Assembly (NCBI RefSeq): GCF_020297485.1
Contig: NZ_JAIWZC010000002.1
Span: forward strand, 310,001 to 374,000
Reading direction: 5' to 3'
Length of the DNA: 64,000 nt
DNA from: Enterocloster clostridioformis
GTDB lineage: Bacteria > Bacillota > Clostridia > Lachnospirales > Lachnospiraceae
In this document: in pieces, positions 51,180 through 61,189 of the stretch
Position numbering within the stretch: position 1 is the stretch's first letter
Layout of the letters: every line of letters starts with the position of its first letter
Made by a program: the position numbers and the translations under genes
The notes under the pieces: model-generated
Seen by the model: only the letters and a program-made list of their open reading frames with translations
Told to the model about the DNA's origin: nothing
Databases searched by the model: none

Positions 51180-53762
51180 TTACCTCTTCTTTGAATAATA
51201 AGTGTCATCCATGGGAAGCGCTGTCCGCAGAATATGGTCCTTTGCGTAATAAGCTCCCTGTGCCGCCGGGGCGGTCGGTATGGTGGCTATCTCCCCGATT
51301 CCCTTTGCGCCGTACGCAAAGGGCAGCAGCTCTTCCTTCTCCACATAGATTGCATGGATATCAGGAATCTGGGTGGAGCGCATGAGTCCCAGGGTGCCGT
51401 ATTTAGCCTGGGGAACGCCATTCTTTAACGGGAAGTCCTCGGTCAGGGCATAGCCCAGTCCCATGAGAACGCCACCCTCAATCTGCCCCTGTATGGAAAT
51501 GGGGTTCACTACCTTTCCGGAGTCATGGGCAGCATACACTTCCTTTACCCTGCCGTCGTCGTCTAACACCACCACATGGGTTGCAAATCCGTAAGCCACA
51601 TGGCTCTTTGGATTGGGCACATCCGCCCCCAGCTTATCCGTGGGGTCAAAGAATTCCGCAAAGAACTCACGGCCTTCCAGCTGGCTTAAGTCCCCTCCCG
51701 CTTCCTGCAATGCCTCATTCAAATCAGCGGCAGCCATCCTGATAGCCTCGCCTGTAATCAGGGTCTGGCGGGAACCGGATGTGGTTCCTGAATCAGGCGC
51801 CACCTCGGAATTGGCCCCCATATTCCTGATCAGTTCCTTTCCAAGGCCGGTTGCCTCGGAAACCATCTGTACGAATACAGTGGCGCATCCCTGTCCGATA
51901 TCGGAGGCAGCGCTGTATAACTCAATCTTTCCGTCGTGGACAGCCAGCTTTGCCCGGCCTTTGTCGGGAAGTCCCACGCCCACGCCCGCGTTCTTCATGG
52001 CGCAGGCGATTCCGGCTCTGCCCGGATTGCTCTCATAGGCATCCTTTACAGCCAGAAGGGTTTCCTTAAGGGCTGTGGAGCAGTCCGCAATCTGCCCGTT
52101 TGGAAGCACCTTGCCCGGTTCAATGGCATTGCGGTAGCGGATTTCCCATGGGGAAATCCCCACCTTCTCCGCTAAAAGGTTGATGTTGGACTCCAGGGCA
52201 AATTCACTCTGGCACACACCGAATCCGCGGAACGCGCCCGCGGGCGGATTATTGGTATAATAGCCGAAACCGCGGATATCCGTGTTTTGGTAGCAGTAAG
52301 GCCCAACAGAGTGGGTACACGCCCTCTCAAGCACGGGGCCGCACAGTGACGCATAGGCCCCTGTATCAAAATAAATCTCACAATCCAGTCCGGTAAAGAT
52401 ACCGTTCTCGTCGCATCCCAGGGTAAACGTGCCCTCCATTGCATGGCGCTTTGGATGGAAGCTTAAGGATTCCTGTCTGGAGAATACCACCTTTACCGGC
52501 CTCTGCACCTTGAGGGCTGCCAGGGCTGCTATGTGCTGTGTGGATACATCCTCCTTGCCGCCGAAGCCGCCGCCCACCAGCTTGTTTTCCACAACCACCC
52601 GGTCCGGATCCCAGCCCAGCATGATGGATATTTCCTTCCTGGTATCGTAGACGCCCTGGTCTGTGGAATATACCTTCACGCCGTCCTTGTAAGGAAAGGC
52701 CACCGCGCATTCCGGTTCCAGGAAAGCGTGTTCGGTAAAGGGCGTGCGGTAAGTCTGGGTCACCACATACCTGGAATTCTCCAGAGCCTTCTTTGCATTC
52801 CCCCTGGTAACATGACGGCTCTGGCACAGGTTTCCCTTCTCGTGTACCTTGGGCGCGTCCTCTGCCATGGCTTCCTGGACAGAGCACACGGGTTTCAGCT
52901 CCTCATAATCAATCTTTACCATCCTCTTTGCCTTCTCAAGGATGTCTCTGGACTCGGCAACCACCAGACAGATAGCATCGCCCACGCACCGGGTGATATC
53001 TCCCTTTGCAATCATTACGTCCCAGTCCTGCTGGAGATGGCCTACCTTGTTATTGGGGACATCCTCGGCCGTAAGCACAGCCAGCACGCCAGGAAGCGCC
53101 GCCGCTTTCTCGTAGTTGATATCCAGAACCCGCGCCCGCGGATACCGTGAGCGTACAGCCGAAGCATATACCATTCCCTCCATCACCACGTCATCCGGGT
53201 ACTCGCCGTAGCCCAGCACCTTTTCCCGCACATCCAGGCGGAAGGCGCGCTTGCCCACGCCGTACTCGTCTCCCTTTTCCAGGGACTCCTCAATCCGGGC
53301 GTCGCCTCTCAGGATGGCTGCCGTCAGCTGGATGCCTTCGATAATCTTCTTATATCCTGTACAGCGGCAGATATTTCCCTTTAGCGCTACCTTGATTTCC
53401 TCCTCAGTGGGGTCCGGGACGCGGTCAATCAGCGCCTTTCCGGCCATCACCATGCCCGGCGTACAGAATCCGCACTGCACGGATCCCATTGCTCCAAAGG
53501 CGTACACAAAGGCTTCCTTTTCCGCGTCGCTTAACCCCTCCGTGGTAATGATGTTTTTGCCCACTGCCCGCCTGGTTGTCAGGACACAGGACTTGACGGC
53601 CTTTCCGTCCACTACGATTGTACATGTACCGCAGGCGCCTTCGCTGCACCCGTCTTTGACAGAATGAAGGTGAAGGTCATCCCTCAGATAGCGCAGAAGC
53701 GGTTTATCCTCGCTGGTGCAGCGTTCCACTCCATTTACTGTAAAACAAAAGTTCTCTCCCAT
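51180..53762 (-). CDS. Selenium-dependent xanthine dehydrogenase-type molybdoenzyme
   Basis: 860 residues. The first 75 residues hold a 2Fe-2S domain (CSEGACGTC, then CVLTTRRA), followed by a second 2Fe-2S domain (CGFCTPGM and CRCTGYKKI). The rest is the molybdopterin-binding part, with GGGFGGKEDVSTQHIAALA and the C-terminal AYGAKGIGEIATIPTAPA holding the catalytic Glu. There is no FAD domain, so electrons must leave to a partner such as YgfK or the ferredoxin. Related to E. coli XdhD and clostridial selenium-dependent enzymes. No in-frame TGA; selenium would be in the cofactor. Confidence 0.93.
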   Translation of the reverse strand: MGENFCFTVNGVERCTSEDKPLLRYLRDDLHLHSVKDGCSEGACGTCTIVVDGKAVKSCVLTTRRAVGKNIITTEGLSDAEKEAFVYAFGAMGSVQCGFCTPGMVMAGKALIDRVPDPTEEEIKVALKGNICRCTGYKKIIEGIQLTAAILRGDARIEESLEKGDEYGVGKRAFRLDVREKVLGYGEYPDDVVMEGMVYASAVRSRYPRARVLDINYEKAAALPGVLAVLTAEDVPNNKVGHLQQDWDVMIAKGDITRCVGDAICLVVAESRDILEKAKRMVKIDYEELKPVCSVQEAMAEDAPKVHEKGNLCQSRHVTRGNAKKALENSRYVVTQTYRTPFTEHAFLEPECAVAFPYKDGVKVYSTDQGVYDTRKEISIMLGWDPDRVVVENKLVGGGFGGKEDVSTQHIAALAALKVQRPVKVVFSRQESLSFHPKRHAMEGTFTLGCDENGIFTGLDCEIYFDTGAYASLCGPVLERACTHSVGPYCYQNTDIRGFGYYTNNPPAGAFRGFGVCQSEFALESNINLLAEKVGISPWEIRYRNAIEPGKVLPNGQIADCSTALKETLLAVKDAYESNPGRAGIACAMKNAGVGVGLPDKGRAKLAVHDGKIELYSAASDIGQGCATVFVQMVSEATGLGKELIRNMGANSEVAPDSGTTSGSRQTLITGEAIRMAAADLNEALQEAGGDLSQLEGREFFAEFFDPTDKLGADVPNPKSHVAYGFATHVVVLDDDGRVKEVYAAHDSGKVVNPISIQGQIEGGVLMGLGYALTEDFPLKNGVPQAKYGTLGLMRSTQIPDIHAIYVEKEELLPFAYGAKGIGEIATIPTAPAAQGAYYAKDHILRTALPMDDTYYSKKR

Positions 53763-53778
53763 TTTATGCCTCCTGCCT

Positions 53779-54324
53779 CTACGCCTTTACTGTGAAAATG
53801 CCGTCGGCATCCAGTATGATTCCTCTTGGACATTTGACTGCACACATACCGCAGGCGATACACTTTGCTTCATCGATTACCGCGTGGTTATTCTCTATCC
53901 TGACGGCATCCGCCGGACAGTTCTTTACACAGATGCCGCAGGCAATACAGCCCACCGAGCAATCCTTCCTTGTCCGGGCTCCCACATCCTGGTTCATACA
54001 TGCCGGATAAACCGGATATTCCGGCGTGGTAATGCGTATCAGGCCCTGGGGACAGGCTTTCACGCACAGGCCGCAGCCCACACATTTGCCCCGGTCCACA
54101 TCCGCAATCCCAAGGCCATTTATATGAATGGCGTCCATCTTACAGGCCGTCACGCAGCTTCCCATGCCCAGACATCCCCATTTACATTTCAGTATGCCGT
54201 CCGGATGGTCTGCCAAGATCTGCCTGCAATCCCCGGTCAGGCCCTCACGCGGAATAACTGCCTCTGCATGACAGCCCCCCAGGCATTGCACCACAGCTAC
54301 TTTTTTATTGCGCTTTTGTGCCAT
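53779..54324 (-). CDS. Polyferredoxin with several 4Fe-4S motifs (RnfB-like)
   Basis: 181 residues. Cys motifs: CLGGC near the N-terminus, CKWGCLGMGSCVTAC, CVGCGLCVKACP, CIACGICVKNCP and CIACGMCAVKCP. This is a soluble iron-sulfur carrier that probably accepts electrons from the xanthine dehydrogenase, 16 bases downstream. Start at 54324 after AAAGGAGAAGAATAAA. Confidence 0.9.
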   Translation of the reverse strand: MAQKRNKKVAVVQCLGGCHAEAVIPREGLTGDCRQILADHPDGILKCKWGCLGMGSCVTACKMDAIHINGLGIADVDRGKCVGCGLCVKACPQGLIRITTPEYPVYPACMNQDVGARTRKDCSVGCIACGICVKNCPADAVRIENNHAVIDEAKCIACGMCAVKCPRGIILDADGIFTVKA

Positions 54325-54388
54325 TTTATTCTTCTCCTTTCATTATTCTCACAAAAGAATAACGTTACTTTTTTAACAAGCCTTTGCT

Positions 54389-54423
54389 AAAGGAGTCCCC
54401 ACATTTTCATTGAGGACTCCTTT
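54389..54423. other. 10-bp stem hairpin between ygfK and the ferredoxin
   Basis: AAAGGAGTCC (54389-54398)/GGACTCCTTT (54414-54423), 15-base loop. No T-run follows on either strand. It might stabilise or process the operon mRNA or attenuate it. Confidence 0.55.
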
Positions 54424-54463
54424 GTACGGCAATTCGCACACATTATAACAGTTCAGACACTAT

Positions 54464-57448
54464 CTACAGCATATATGAATAGTCGTTAATGACTGTCTGG
54501 ATGATTTTCCGGATGCCGTCCGGCACATCTGCGTTTGCGGAACCGGCTGTGTAATCCATGACCTTGCCCTGAAGCCTTACCCTGCATACACCGGCGGCGG
54601 CATCCAGTACCGTGAAGCCCTGGTTCTTGCTGTCAGCCATGTCGGCCTCGTTGGCAAACAGGGTGAATTTGTCAAGATAGGGAGCGCTGTCCCATGGACA
54701 GAAGCTCTTGCAGTTGCCGCACTCATTACACATATAGTCCACATGGATGATCTGATGCTTCTCCATGCCCGGAACCACCAGGGAGATATTCGCTCTGTTG
54801 GGGCATACCTCAACACAGTTCTCGCAGTAGCTGTTGCAGGATAAGCAGCGGGTGCTGTCGATGACATGAGCATTTTCCTCGGCCAGCCTGCCCTTGCGCT
54901 CATAGATGGCTTCTGCGTCCGAGAGCTTAAACAGGTCCTCTGCCAGGGCCTTTCCGATGATGGCTTCTGCTGCCATCTTGCCGTCCCTGATTCCTTCCAC
55001 TACCGTGGCAGGACCGTACAGGCCGTCGCCGGCAACATAGACACCCTTCACAGAAGTCTCCAGTGTCTCCTGGTTCACCTGGGGACGTCTTCTGCTGTCC
55101 AGAACAATGCCGCAGTTCTCGTAGAATGCGCCCGGTACCTTCTCGCCAACAGCGGCAATTACGGTGTCGGCAGGCACTTCCACTACCTGGTCAGTCTCCA
55201 CCACGCCGCGGCGTCCGCTTGCGTCGATATCTCCCAGTACCATTCTCTTACAGTACAGGACGCCATTTTCCAGCTTCACGGGAGCTAAGAGTTCAGCGAA
55301 TTCCACGCCGTCCTCCACAGCCATAACCAGTTCTTCCTCGTCAGCAGGCATGTAGCGTCTGGTTCTTCTGTATACCAGGGAAACCTTCTCCACGCCGGCG
55401 TTTCTCTTGGCAGCCCTGGCTGTATCCATGGCCGTGTTGCCGCCGCCGATAACAACCACGTTTCTGCCTAATTCCACCTTGCCGTCCGTTGCCTTGAACC
55501 GGGCCAGGAAATCCAGGGCATTCATGGTATCCCCTGTCTCCAGCTTAAGAATTCCCTGCTCGGACGCGCCTACGGCCAGGACAACATAATCGTAATCCTT
55601 CTTAAGTTCCTCTATATCCGTGATTTCCCTGCCGTTCACCATCTCCACGCCCATGGCTGCCACCAGCTTCACGTCATTGTCAATGGCGCTGTCGCTGATA
55701 CGGAAACCCGGAATCACATTGCGGACAACGCCGCCCATCTTCTCTTCCTTCTCAAACAGGGTCACCTTCACACCGCCCCTGGCCAGGAAATAAGCTGCCG
55801 CCAGTCCGGCCGGGCCGCCGCCCACTACGGCCGCCTTCTTATCAGAGGTAATCTCCGGCGCTTTGAGTTTTGCCATAACTGCCCGGAAGCCGCCCTCTGC
55901 CGCCTCCAGCTTGGTCCTGCGGATATCCACCGGGGACTCGTAGAAGTTTCTGGTACACTTGCTCATACAGTTATGGGCGCAGATGGTACCTGTGATGAAG
56001 GGAAGAGGATTCTTATTGAGAATGACCTCCAGGGCCTGCTCAAACTCACCTGCTCCCGCCAGCTGCAGATATCTGGTGATATCCTGATGGATAGGGCATC
56101 CTTCCTGGCAGGGGGCGATGAAACAATCCGTCAGCGGAACCGGCTTATTGATTTTCCTGGAAGGAAGGGGCTTTACTGCCTTTACATGATGCTTGTCGGA
56201 CTTTACAGCCTCCACAAGGCCGGCTGCCTTGGCAGCATCCACGCCCTCAAAGGCAGCGGCTTCTCTGGCCGCAAACAGCTGTCCAATTTGCTCCAGTCTC
56301 TCATAGCCGCCCGGCTTTAACATGGTGGTGGCCATGGTCACCGGCCAGATGCCTGCATCCACGATATCCGCGATGTTAAAGAAGTCAGCGCCGCCGGAAT
56401 AGGAAATGCGCAGCTTCCCTCCAAAGTCCTCGGCCAGCATTTTGGCAACGGACATGGACAGCGGATAAAGGGACTTGCCGGACATATACATCTCCTCGCT
56501 GGGAAGCTCGTTCTGTTTTACGTCTACCGGGAAGGTGTTGGTGATCTTCACGCCGAATTCCAGACCCTTCTCGTCCGCCAGGGCCTGGAGCCTCTGGAGC
56601 ATGGGAACCGCATCCCGGTACTGTAAATCGTCCTTAAAGTGGAAATCGCCAAAGGCAACGTAATCATATCCCATATCATCCATGATCTTCCTTGCATACT
56701 CATATCCAAGCAGGGTGGGATTACATTTGATGAATGTATGTACCTTCTTCTCCTCAATCAGGTATCTGGCGATACGCTCAATCTCCTGGGGAGGACATCC
56801 GTGAAGGGTGGAAAGGGTTGCGCAATTGCATACATTGGGAGAAATGGCTTCCACATCCTCCCTGGACACCTTCTCAAACCTGTCCAGATTGTCAAGCAGC
56901 CACTGCCTGCACTCTTTGAAAATGGCGGTTTCAGAGGCATCCTTCATGCCCTCAATGAAACGGTCAATCTTCTCTGTCTTGATTCCGTCCAGGTCATATC
57001 CCACGGACATGTTGAACTGGAAGCCGTCGGGACTTCCCAGGCCGTATTCCCTGGCCAGCACCTTACATGCAAACCACGCCTTTACATACTCGTCAAATGC
57101 CTGGGGCACATAGAGCTCTGTGGACCACTCGCAGTTATAGCACTCGTCGTCTGCCTTGATACATGGCTTGGATACGGGAAGGTCCTCACCGTCCAGCTTC
57201 TGTACGGTCTTAAGCTCGAAGAAACGGCTGCCTGCCACGTAGGAAGCCACGATATTCTGGGTCAGCTGGGTATGGGGGCCTGCTGCCGGCCCGAAGGGAG
57301 TCTCCAGCTTACGGCCAAAAATCTCATAGGTTTTGTCCGGGTCCGCAATGAATGGCCTCTTGATGCCGAATACAGCTCCCTTCTTGTTCTCTTCAAGGAT
57401 CCAGTTCATCAGTTTTCCAAATGGAATCGGGGTCATAATGTCGCTCAT
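54464..57448 (-). CDS. ygfK: YgfK, putative selenate reductase/electron-transfer flavoprotein
   Basis: 994 residues from ATG 57448, preceded by AAAGGAGGATAAGAATAAT. The N-terminal 430 residues resemble a dihydroorotate-dehydrogenase-type barrel (GYDLDGIKTEKIDRFIEGM). Next come APCQEGCPIHQDITRY and CAHNCMSKCTRN iron-sulfur segments, an FAD loop VVGGGPAGLAAAYFL and an NADPH loop VVIGGGNTAMDTARAA. The C-terminal Cys clusters are CLSCNSYCENCVEVCP and CNECGNCKSFCP. It looks like a bridge between NADPH/FAD and iron-sulfur partners. In this operon it likely reduces a pathway intermediate or reoxidises the xanthine dehydrogenase; the exact reaction is unknown. Confidence 0.93.
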   Translation of the reverse strand: MSDIMTPIPFGKLMNWILEENKKGAVFGIKRPFIADPDKTYEIFGRKLETPFGPAAGPHTQLTQNIVASYVAGSRFFELKTVQKLDGEDLPVSKPCIKADDECYNCEWSTELYVPQAFDEYVKAWFACKVLAREYGLGSPDGFQFNMSVGYDLDGIKTEKIDRFIEGMKDASETAIFKECRQWLLDNLDRFEKVSREDVEAISPNVCNCATLSTLHGCPPQEIERIARYLIEEKKVHTFIKCNPTLLGYEYARKIMDDMGYDYVAFGDFHFKDDLQYRDAVPMLQRLQALADEKGLEFGVKITNTFPVDVKQNELPSEEMYMSGKSLYPLSMSVAKMLAEDFGGKLRISYSGGADFFNIADIVDAGIWPVTMATTMLKPGGYERLEQIGQLFAAREAAAFEGVDAAKAAGLVEAVKSDKHHVKAVKPLPSRKINKPVPLTDCFIAPCQEGCPIHQDITRYLQLAGAGEFEQALEVILNKNPLPFITGTICAHNCMSKCTRNFYESPVDIRRTKLEAAEGGFRAVMAKLKAPEITSDKKAAVVGGGPAGLAAAYFLARGGVKVTLFEKEEKMGGVVRNVIPGFRISDSAIDNDVKLVAAMGVEMVNGREITDIEELKKDYDYVVLAVGASEQGILKLETGDTMNALDFLARFKATDGKVELGRNVVVIGGGNTAMDTARAAKRNAGVEKVSLVYRRTRRYMPADEEELVMAVEDGVEFAELLAPVKLENGVLYCKRMVLGDIDASGRRGVVETDQVVEVPADTVIAAVGEKVPGAFYENCGIVLDSRRRPQVNQETLETSVKGVYVAGDGLYGPATVVEGIRDGKMAAEAIIGKALAEDLFKLSDAEAIYERKGRLAEENAHVIDSTRCLSCNSYCENCVEVCPNRANISLVVPGMEKHQIIHVDYMCNECGNCKSFCPWDSAPYLDKFTLFANEADMADSKNQGFTVLDAAAGVCRVRLQGKVMDYTAGSANADVPDGIRKIIQTVINDYSYML

Positions 57449-57628
57449 ATTATTCTTATCCTCCTTTATAACCAGACCAGGTCCCAGCACCGGATACTGC
57501 GGACATAGTCCGCAGGCTCTCCATCCGGCTCAGCCGCCCGGGAGACTCAGTCGTCCCGAGGTGCCGAAATCCCGCCGCCCTGCAATCGGATATCACTTAT
57601 AAATTATACATTGTGTCTGTTTTGGCCG

Positions 57629-58960
57629 TTAACCGTTGATGGAATGGGCCAGCTTCTTTGCCTCTTCCCTTACCTCGTAAAGGATCTTCTCCTCATCCAG
57701 TCCCACAAGCTCCCTGTTCTTCATCAGAACCTTGCCGTTACATACCGTGGTCACCACGCTTCTTCCCGTCATGCCGAACAGGATGTGGCCGTTGATATTG
57801 GATGCATCCATAGGAGTCAGCGGGATGTAGTCAGTGACAATCACGTCAGCGGCAGCGCCTTCCTTCAGTACGCCTAACTGCTTCTTAAAATAGCGGTTTG
57901 CAATCTTCGCGTTGCCCTCAAAGAGCATCTGAGGAACCTCGCCCCAGGCTGCATTGGCATCACAGAGGTGATGTTTGTGAAGAACATTGGCCACCTTAAA
58001 GGATTCTGTCATATCGTGGGTATAGCCGTCTGTTCCCAGACCGGTGAGAATTCCTCTGTGCACGATTTCCATGGTTGGCGGGCATCCGCATGCGTTGCCC
58101 ATGTTGGACTCAGGGTTATGTACCACCATTGTATCCGTATCCTTAATCAGCTGCATCTCATGAGGATTTACGTAAATGCAGTGGGCCAGCAGGGTCTTTT
58201 CCCCAAGGATATTGCAGTCCATCAGACGATCCACGATTCTCTTGCCGTACTTCTTAAGGCAGTCGTGCAGATCCTCGATTCCCTCCGCCACATGGATGTG
58301 GTATCCCACCTCAGCCGGCTTGTTGGCTGCTGCCAGCTCCATGGTCTCATCCGAGATGGTGAACTGGGCGTGCATCCCCATCATTCCCGCAATCATGTCC
58401 GTATCGTCTGCCAGGGCATGTTTGATCCAGGAAGCGTTCTCCATAACAGCCGCCCTTGCCTTATCCATACCGTCCCTGTCGGATATCTCATAGCAGAGAC
58501 AGGTTCTGACGCTCATCTCCTTTGCGGCGTCCTCAATGGCAAACAGGGAATCCTTTATCTCCCCAAAGCTTGCGTGGTGGTCAAATACAGTGGTGACTCC
58601 GTTCTTAATGGAATCCAGGTAAGTGGCCCTGGCGCTCTGGCGGGTCTGCTCACCCGTCAGATGGCGGTCAATGGTCCACCACATGCCGTCCAGGATATCC
58701 AGAAAACCCTTTGGATCATAACCTTTAATAGAAAGACCTCTTGCCATGGCACTGTAGATGTGCTCGTGGGTGTTGATGAAGGCCGGCATGATGACGCCCC
58801 CCTTTGCGTCCACATATTCGGCATCATGGAACTCTTTCTTAATCTCTTCCAGTGTGCCCACCTTCTTTATTGTGGTACCGTCCATTGCCACTGCCCCATT
58901 TTCAAAAAATGGCTGTTCTGGGTCTCTGGTAACCAGGCGACCGTTCCCAATCACTAACAT
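57629..58960 (-). CDS. ssnA: SsnA, aminohydrolase of purine degradation
   Basis: 443 residues. Metal ligands and active-site strings: NTHEHIYSAMARGL, FDHHASFG, HAQFTISDE, HIHVAEGIED, LLAHCIYV and VVHNPESNMGNA. It belongs to the amidohydrolase family with guanine deaminase-like members. Probably deaminates or hydrolyses a purine-derived intermediate. Start at 58960 after AAAGGAGAGAGGTT. First gene of the minus operon, 138 bp or more before ygfK. Confidence 0.93.
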   Translation of the reverse strand: MLVIGNGRLVTRDPEQPFFENGAVAMDGTTIKKVGTLEEIKKEFHDAEYVDAKGGVIMPAFINTHEHIYSAMARGLSIKGYDPKGFLDILDGMWWTIDRHLTGEQTRQSARATYLDSIKNGVTTVFDHHASFGEIKDSLFAIEDAAKEMSVRTCLCYEISDRDGMDKARAAVMENASWIKHALADDTDMIAGMMGMHAQFTISDETMELAAANKPAEVGYHIHVAEGIEDLHDCLKKYGKRIVDRLMDCNILGEKTLLAHCIYVNPHEMQLIKDTDTMVVHNPESNMGNACGCPPTMEIVHRGILTGLGTDGYTHDMTESFKVANVLHKHHLCDANAAWGEVPQMLFEGNAKIANRYFKKQLGVLKEGAAADVIVTDYIPLTPMDASNINGHILFGMTGRSVVTTVCNGKVLMKNRELVGLDEEKILYEVREEAKKLAHSING

Positions 58961-59035
58961 AACCTCTCTCCTTTACATTTCATAAACTTTAATTCATAAA
59001 CTTTAATAAGATAGAACAGGACTTCCTGTACCCCT

Positions 59036-59064
59036 ATACTAACACCATACAAATCCATTTGCAA
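59036..59064 (-). promoter_or_regulatory. Promoter of the ssnA operon
   Basis: TTGCAA (59064-59059), 17-bp spacer, TAGTAT (59041-59036) on the minus strand. Confidence 0.6.
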
Positions 59065-59115
59065 GCAGAAAATGCAAAATTTTTTAGATATTCAAAATTT
59101 TTTTGTAAAAACCTC

Positions 59116-59143
59116 TTGCAATTCCTTTTTTTTGTGCTATGAT
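59116..59143 (+). promoter_or_regulatory. Promoter of the regulator-ygeX-ygeY genes
   Basis: TTGCAA (59116-59121), 16-bp spacer, TATGAT (59138-59143). The same unusual -35 hexamer as the divergent ssnA promoter. Confidence 0.6.
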
Positions 59144-59233
59144 GGAATCATAAACAACGCATCACAACTTTGCGAAATGTTTATTGTACAAAGTCACCAG
59201 ATTTGAAGAGTCCGAGGAAAAGGAGGTTAAGCC

Positions 59234-59899
59234 ATGTCATACACACTAGATTTACTGAAACAGCTTGCTGATGGCCTTGCGAGACAGTTCGGACCTGACT
59301 GTGAGATTGTCATACACGACCTGAAGAAGCACGACCTGGAACATTCCATTGTGCACATCAACAACGGTCATGTGACAAACCGCCAGGAGGGGGACGGACC
59401 TTCAAAAGTAGTCCTGGAAACCCTTCACAAGGATCCGGCTTCTTTAAAAGACCATCTTGGATACCTGACCCGTACATCCAACGGCAAGATACTGAAGTCC
59501 AGCACCATCTACATTCGTAATGAGGAAGGAGATTCCATTGACTATCTTCTCTCCATCAATTACGACATAACAGGCCTGATGACCGTGGACCGTTCCATTA
59601 AAGCTCTCATCGACACCGAACCCCAAGGGGACGTGAAGCAGCAGCCCGAACAGATTGTCCACAACGTCAACGACCTGTTAGACACCCTGATTGAACAGTC
59701 GGTGGCTCTTATCGGCAAACCGGCCGCCCTGATGAACAAGGAGGAAAAGGTCACTGCCATCCAGTTCTTAAACGATGCAGGCGCCTTTCTTATAACAAAA
59801 TCAGGGGACAAGGTTTCCAAGTACTTCGGAATCTCCAAATTTACTTTGTACAGCTACATTGATGTAAACAGCCGCAAGTCGGATGATAAAAAAGCGTGA
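59234..59899 (+). CDS. YheO-type transcription regulator (PAS-like plus HTH)
   Basis: 221 residues, start at 59234 after AAAGGAGGTTAAGCC. The N-terminal YheO/PAS-like domain has FGPDCEIVIHDLKKHDLEHSI with a C-terminal small HTH (VSKYFGISKFTLYSYID). Placed between the two arms of the purine cluster and transcribed with ygeX, it is the likely regulator. Ligand unknown; the PAS-like part may bind a purine or an intermediate. Confidence 0.88.
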   Translation: MSYTLDLLKQLADGLARQFGPDCEIVIHDLKKHDLEHSIVHINNGHVTNRQEGDGPSKVVLETLHKDPASLKDHLGYLTRTSNGKILKSSTIYIRNEEGDSIDYLLSINYDITGLMTVDRSIKALIDTEPQGDVKQQPEQIVHNVNDLLDTLIEQSVALIGKPAALMNKEEKVTAIQFLNDAGAFLITKSGDKVSKYFGISKFTLYSYIDVNSRKSDDKKA

Positions 59900-59923
59900 T
59901 GATAATAAGGAGGATTATGTAAG

Positions 59924-61132
59924 ATGGATCAGAAGATTCTATGGGCGGTCAATCATATGCCTAAGACAGATGACAAGAACCTGCCGATTATGGGACTGGA
60001 GGAGATTGCAAAGGCAAGGACATTCCACGAAAGCTTCCCCCAGTACACCAAAACACCACTCACCAAGCTGGACCACATGGCAGCTTACCTGGGAGTAAAG
60101 GAAATCTACTTAAAAGATGAGTCCTACCGTTTTGGCCTCAACGCATTCAAGGTTCTGGGCGGTTCCTTCTCCATGGCCCGCTACATTGCCAAGGAAACAG
60201 GCAGGGACGTATCCGAACTTCCCTACTCAGTCCTCACTTCTGACCAGTTAAGAGAAGAATTCGGCCAGGCTACCTTCTTCACCGCCACAGACGGCAACCA
60301 CGGACGCGGCGTTGCTTGGGCAGCCAACCGTCTGGGACAGAAGGCAGTGGTACATATGCCTAAGGGTTCCACCCAGACACGTCTGGAAAACATCGCCAAG
60401 GAAGGCGCTCAGGTAGACATCCAGGAGATGAACTACGATGACTGCGTACGTCTGGCAGCCAAGGAAGCCGACGAAACGCCAAGAGGCGTCATGGTACAGG
60501 ATACGGCCTGGGACGGATACGAGGAAATTCCATCCTGGATTATGCAGGGTTACGGAACCATGGCCATGGAGGCCGGGGAGCAGTTAAAGGAATACGGCTG
60601 CGAACGTCCCACCCACATCTTTGTCCAGGCAGGCGTTGGTTCACTGGCAGGCGCTGTGGTAGGCTACTTCTCCAATCTCTATGCTGATAATCCTCCTGCT
60701 TTCGTAGTTGTGGAAGCCGAGGCAGCCGCCTGCCTGTACAAGGGCGCTGCTGCGGGCGACGGACAAATCCGCATCGTGGACGGCGACATGGAAACCATTA
60801 TGGCCGGCCTTGCATGCGGCGAGCCCAACACCATTTCATGGGATATCTTAAAGAATCATGTGAAAGTATTCATCGCTGCTCCTGACTGGGCAGCCGCAAA
60901 CGGTATGCGTATGCTGGGCGCTCCTATCAAGGGCGACGCGCCTGTTACCTCCGGAGAATCCGGCGCAGCTCCATTCGGCGCGCTGGCAGCCATCATGTCC
61001 ATGGATGAATATGCTGACCTGAGGAAGGACATTGGCCTGGATGAGAATTCCAGAGTACTGCTCTTCTCCACTGAAGGCGACACTGACCCTGACCGTTACA
61101 AGAACATTGTATGGAAAGGTCTGGATAAATAA
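59924..61132 (+). CDS. ygeX: 2,3-diaminopropionate ammonia-lyase
   Basis: 402 residues, start at 59924 after TAAGGAGGATTATGTAAG. The PLP lysine lies in YRFGLNAFKVLGGSFSMA and the phosphate region is near TATDGNHGRGVAWAA. It splits 2,3-diaminopropionate into pyruvate and two ammonia, providing carbon and nitrogen from the purine ring atoms. Length and motifs fit E. coli YgeX. First enzyme after the regulator. Confidence 0.96.
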   Translation: MDQKILWAVNHMPKTDDKNLPIMGLEEIAKARTFHESFPQYTKTPLTKLDHMAAYLGVKEIYLKDESYRFGLNAFKVLGGSFSMARYIAKETGRDVSELPYSVLTSDQLREEFGQATFFTATDGNHGRGVAWAANRLGQKAVVHMPKGSTQTRLENIAKEGAQVDIQEMNYDDCVRLAAKEADETPRGVMVQDTAWDGYEEIPSWIMQGYGTMAMEAGEQLKEYGCERPTHIFVQAGVGSLAGAVVGYFSNLYADNPPAFVVVEAEAAACLYKGAAAGDGQIRIVDGDMETIMAGLACGEPNTISWDILKNHVKVFIAAPDWAAANGMRMLGAPIKGDAPVTSGESGAAPFGALAAIMSMDEYADLRKDIGLDENSRVLLFSTEGDTDPDRYKNIVWKGLDK

Positions 61133-61189
61133 CAATCACCTGTATCACACCCAAAACAAATATCAATGTATAATGGAGGAAATGAAGAA

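Noticed and set aside
51180-53762. Possible selenocysteine codon in the xanthine dehydrogenase-type gene
   Set aside because: The frame has no internal TGA; selenium use in this family is through the cofactor, so no SECIS element is expected.
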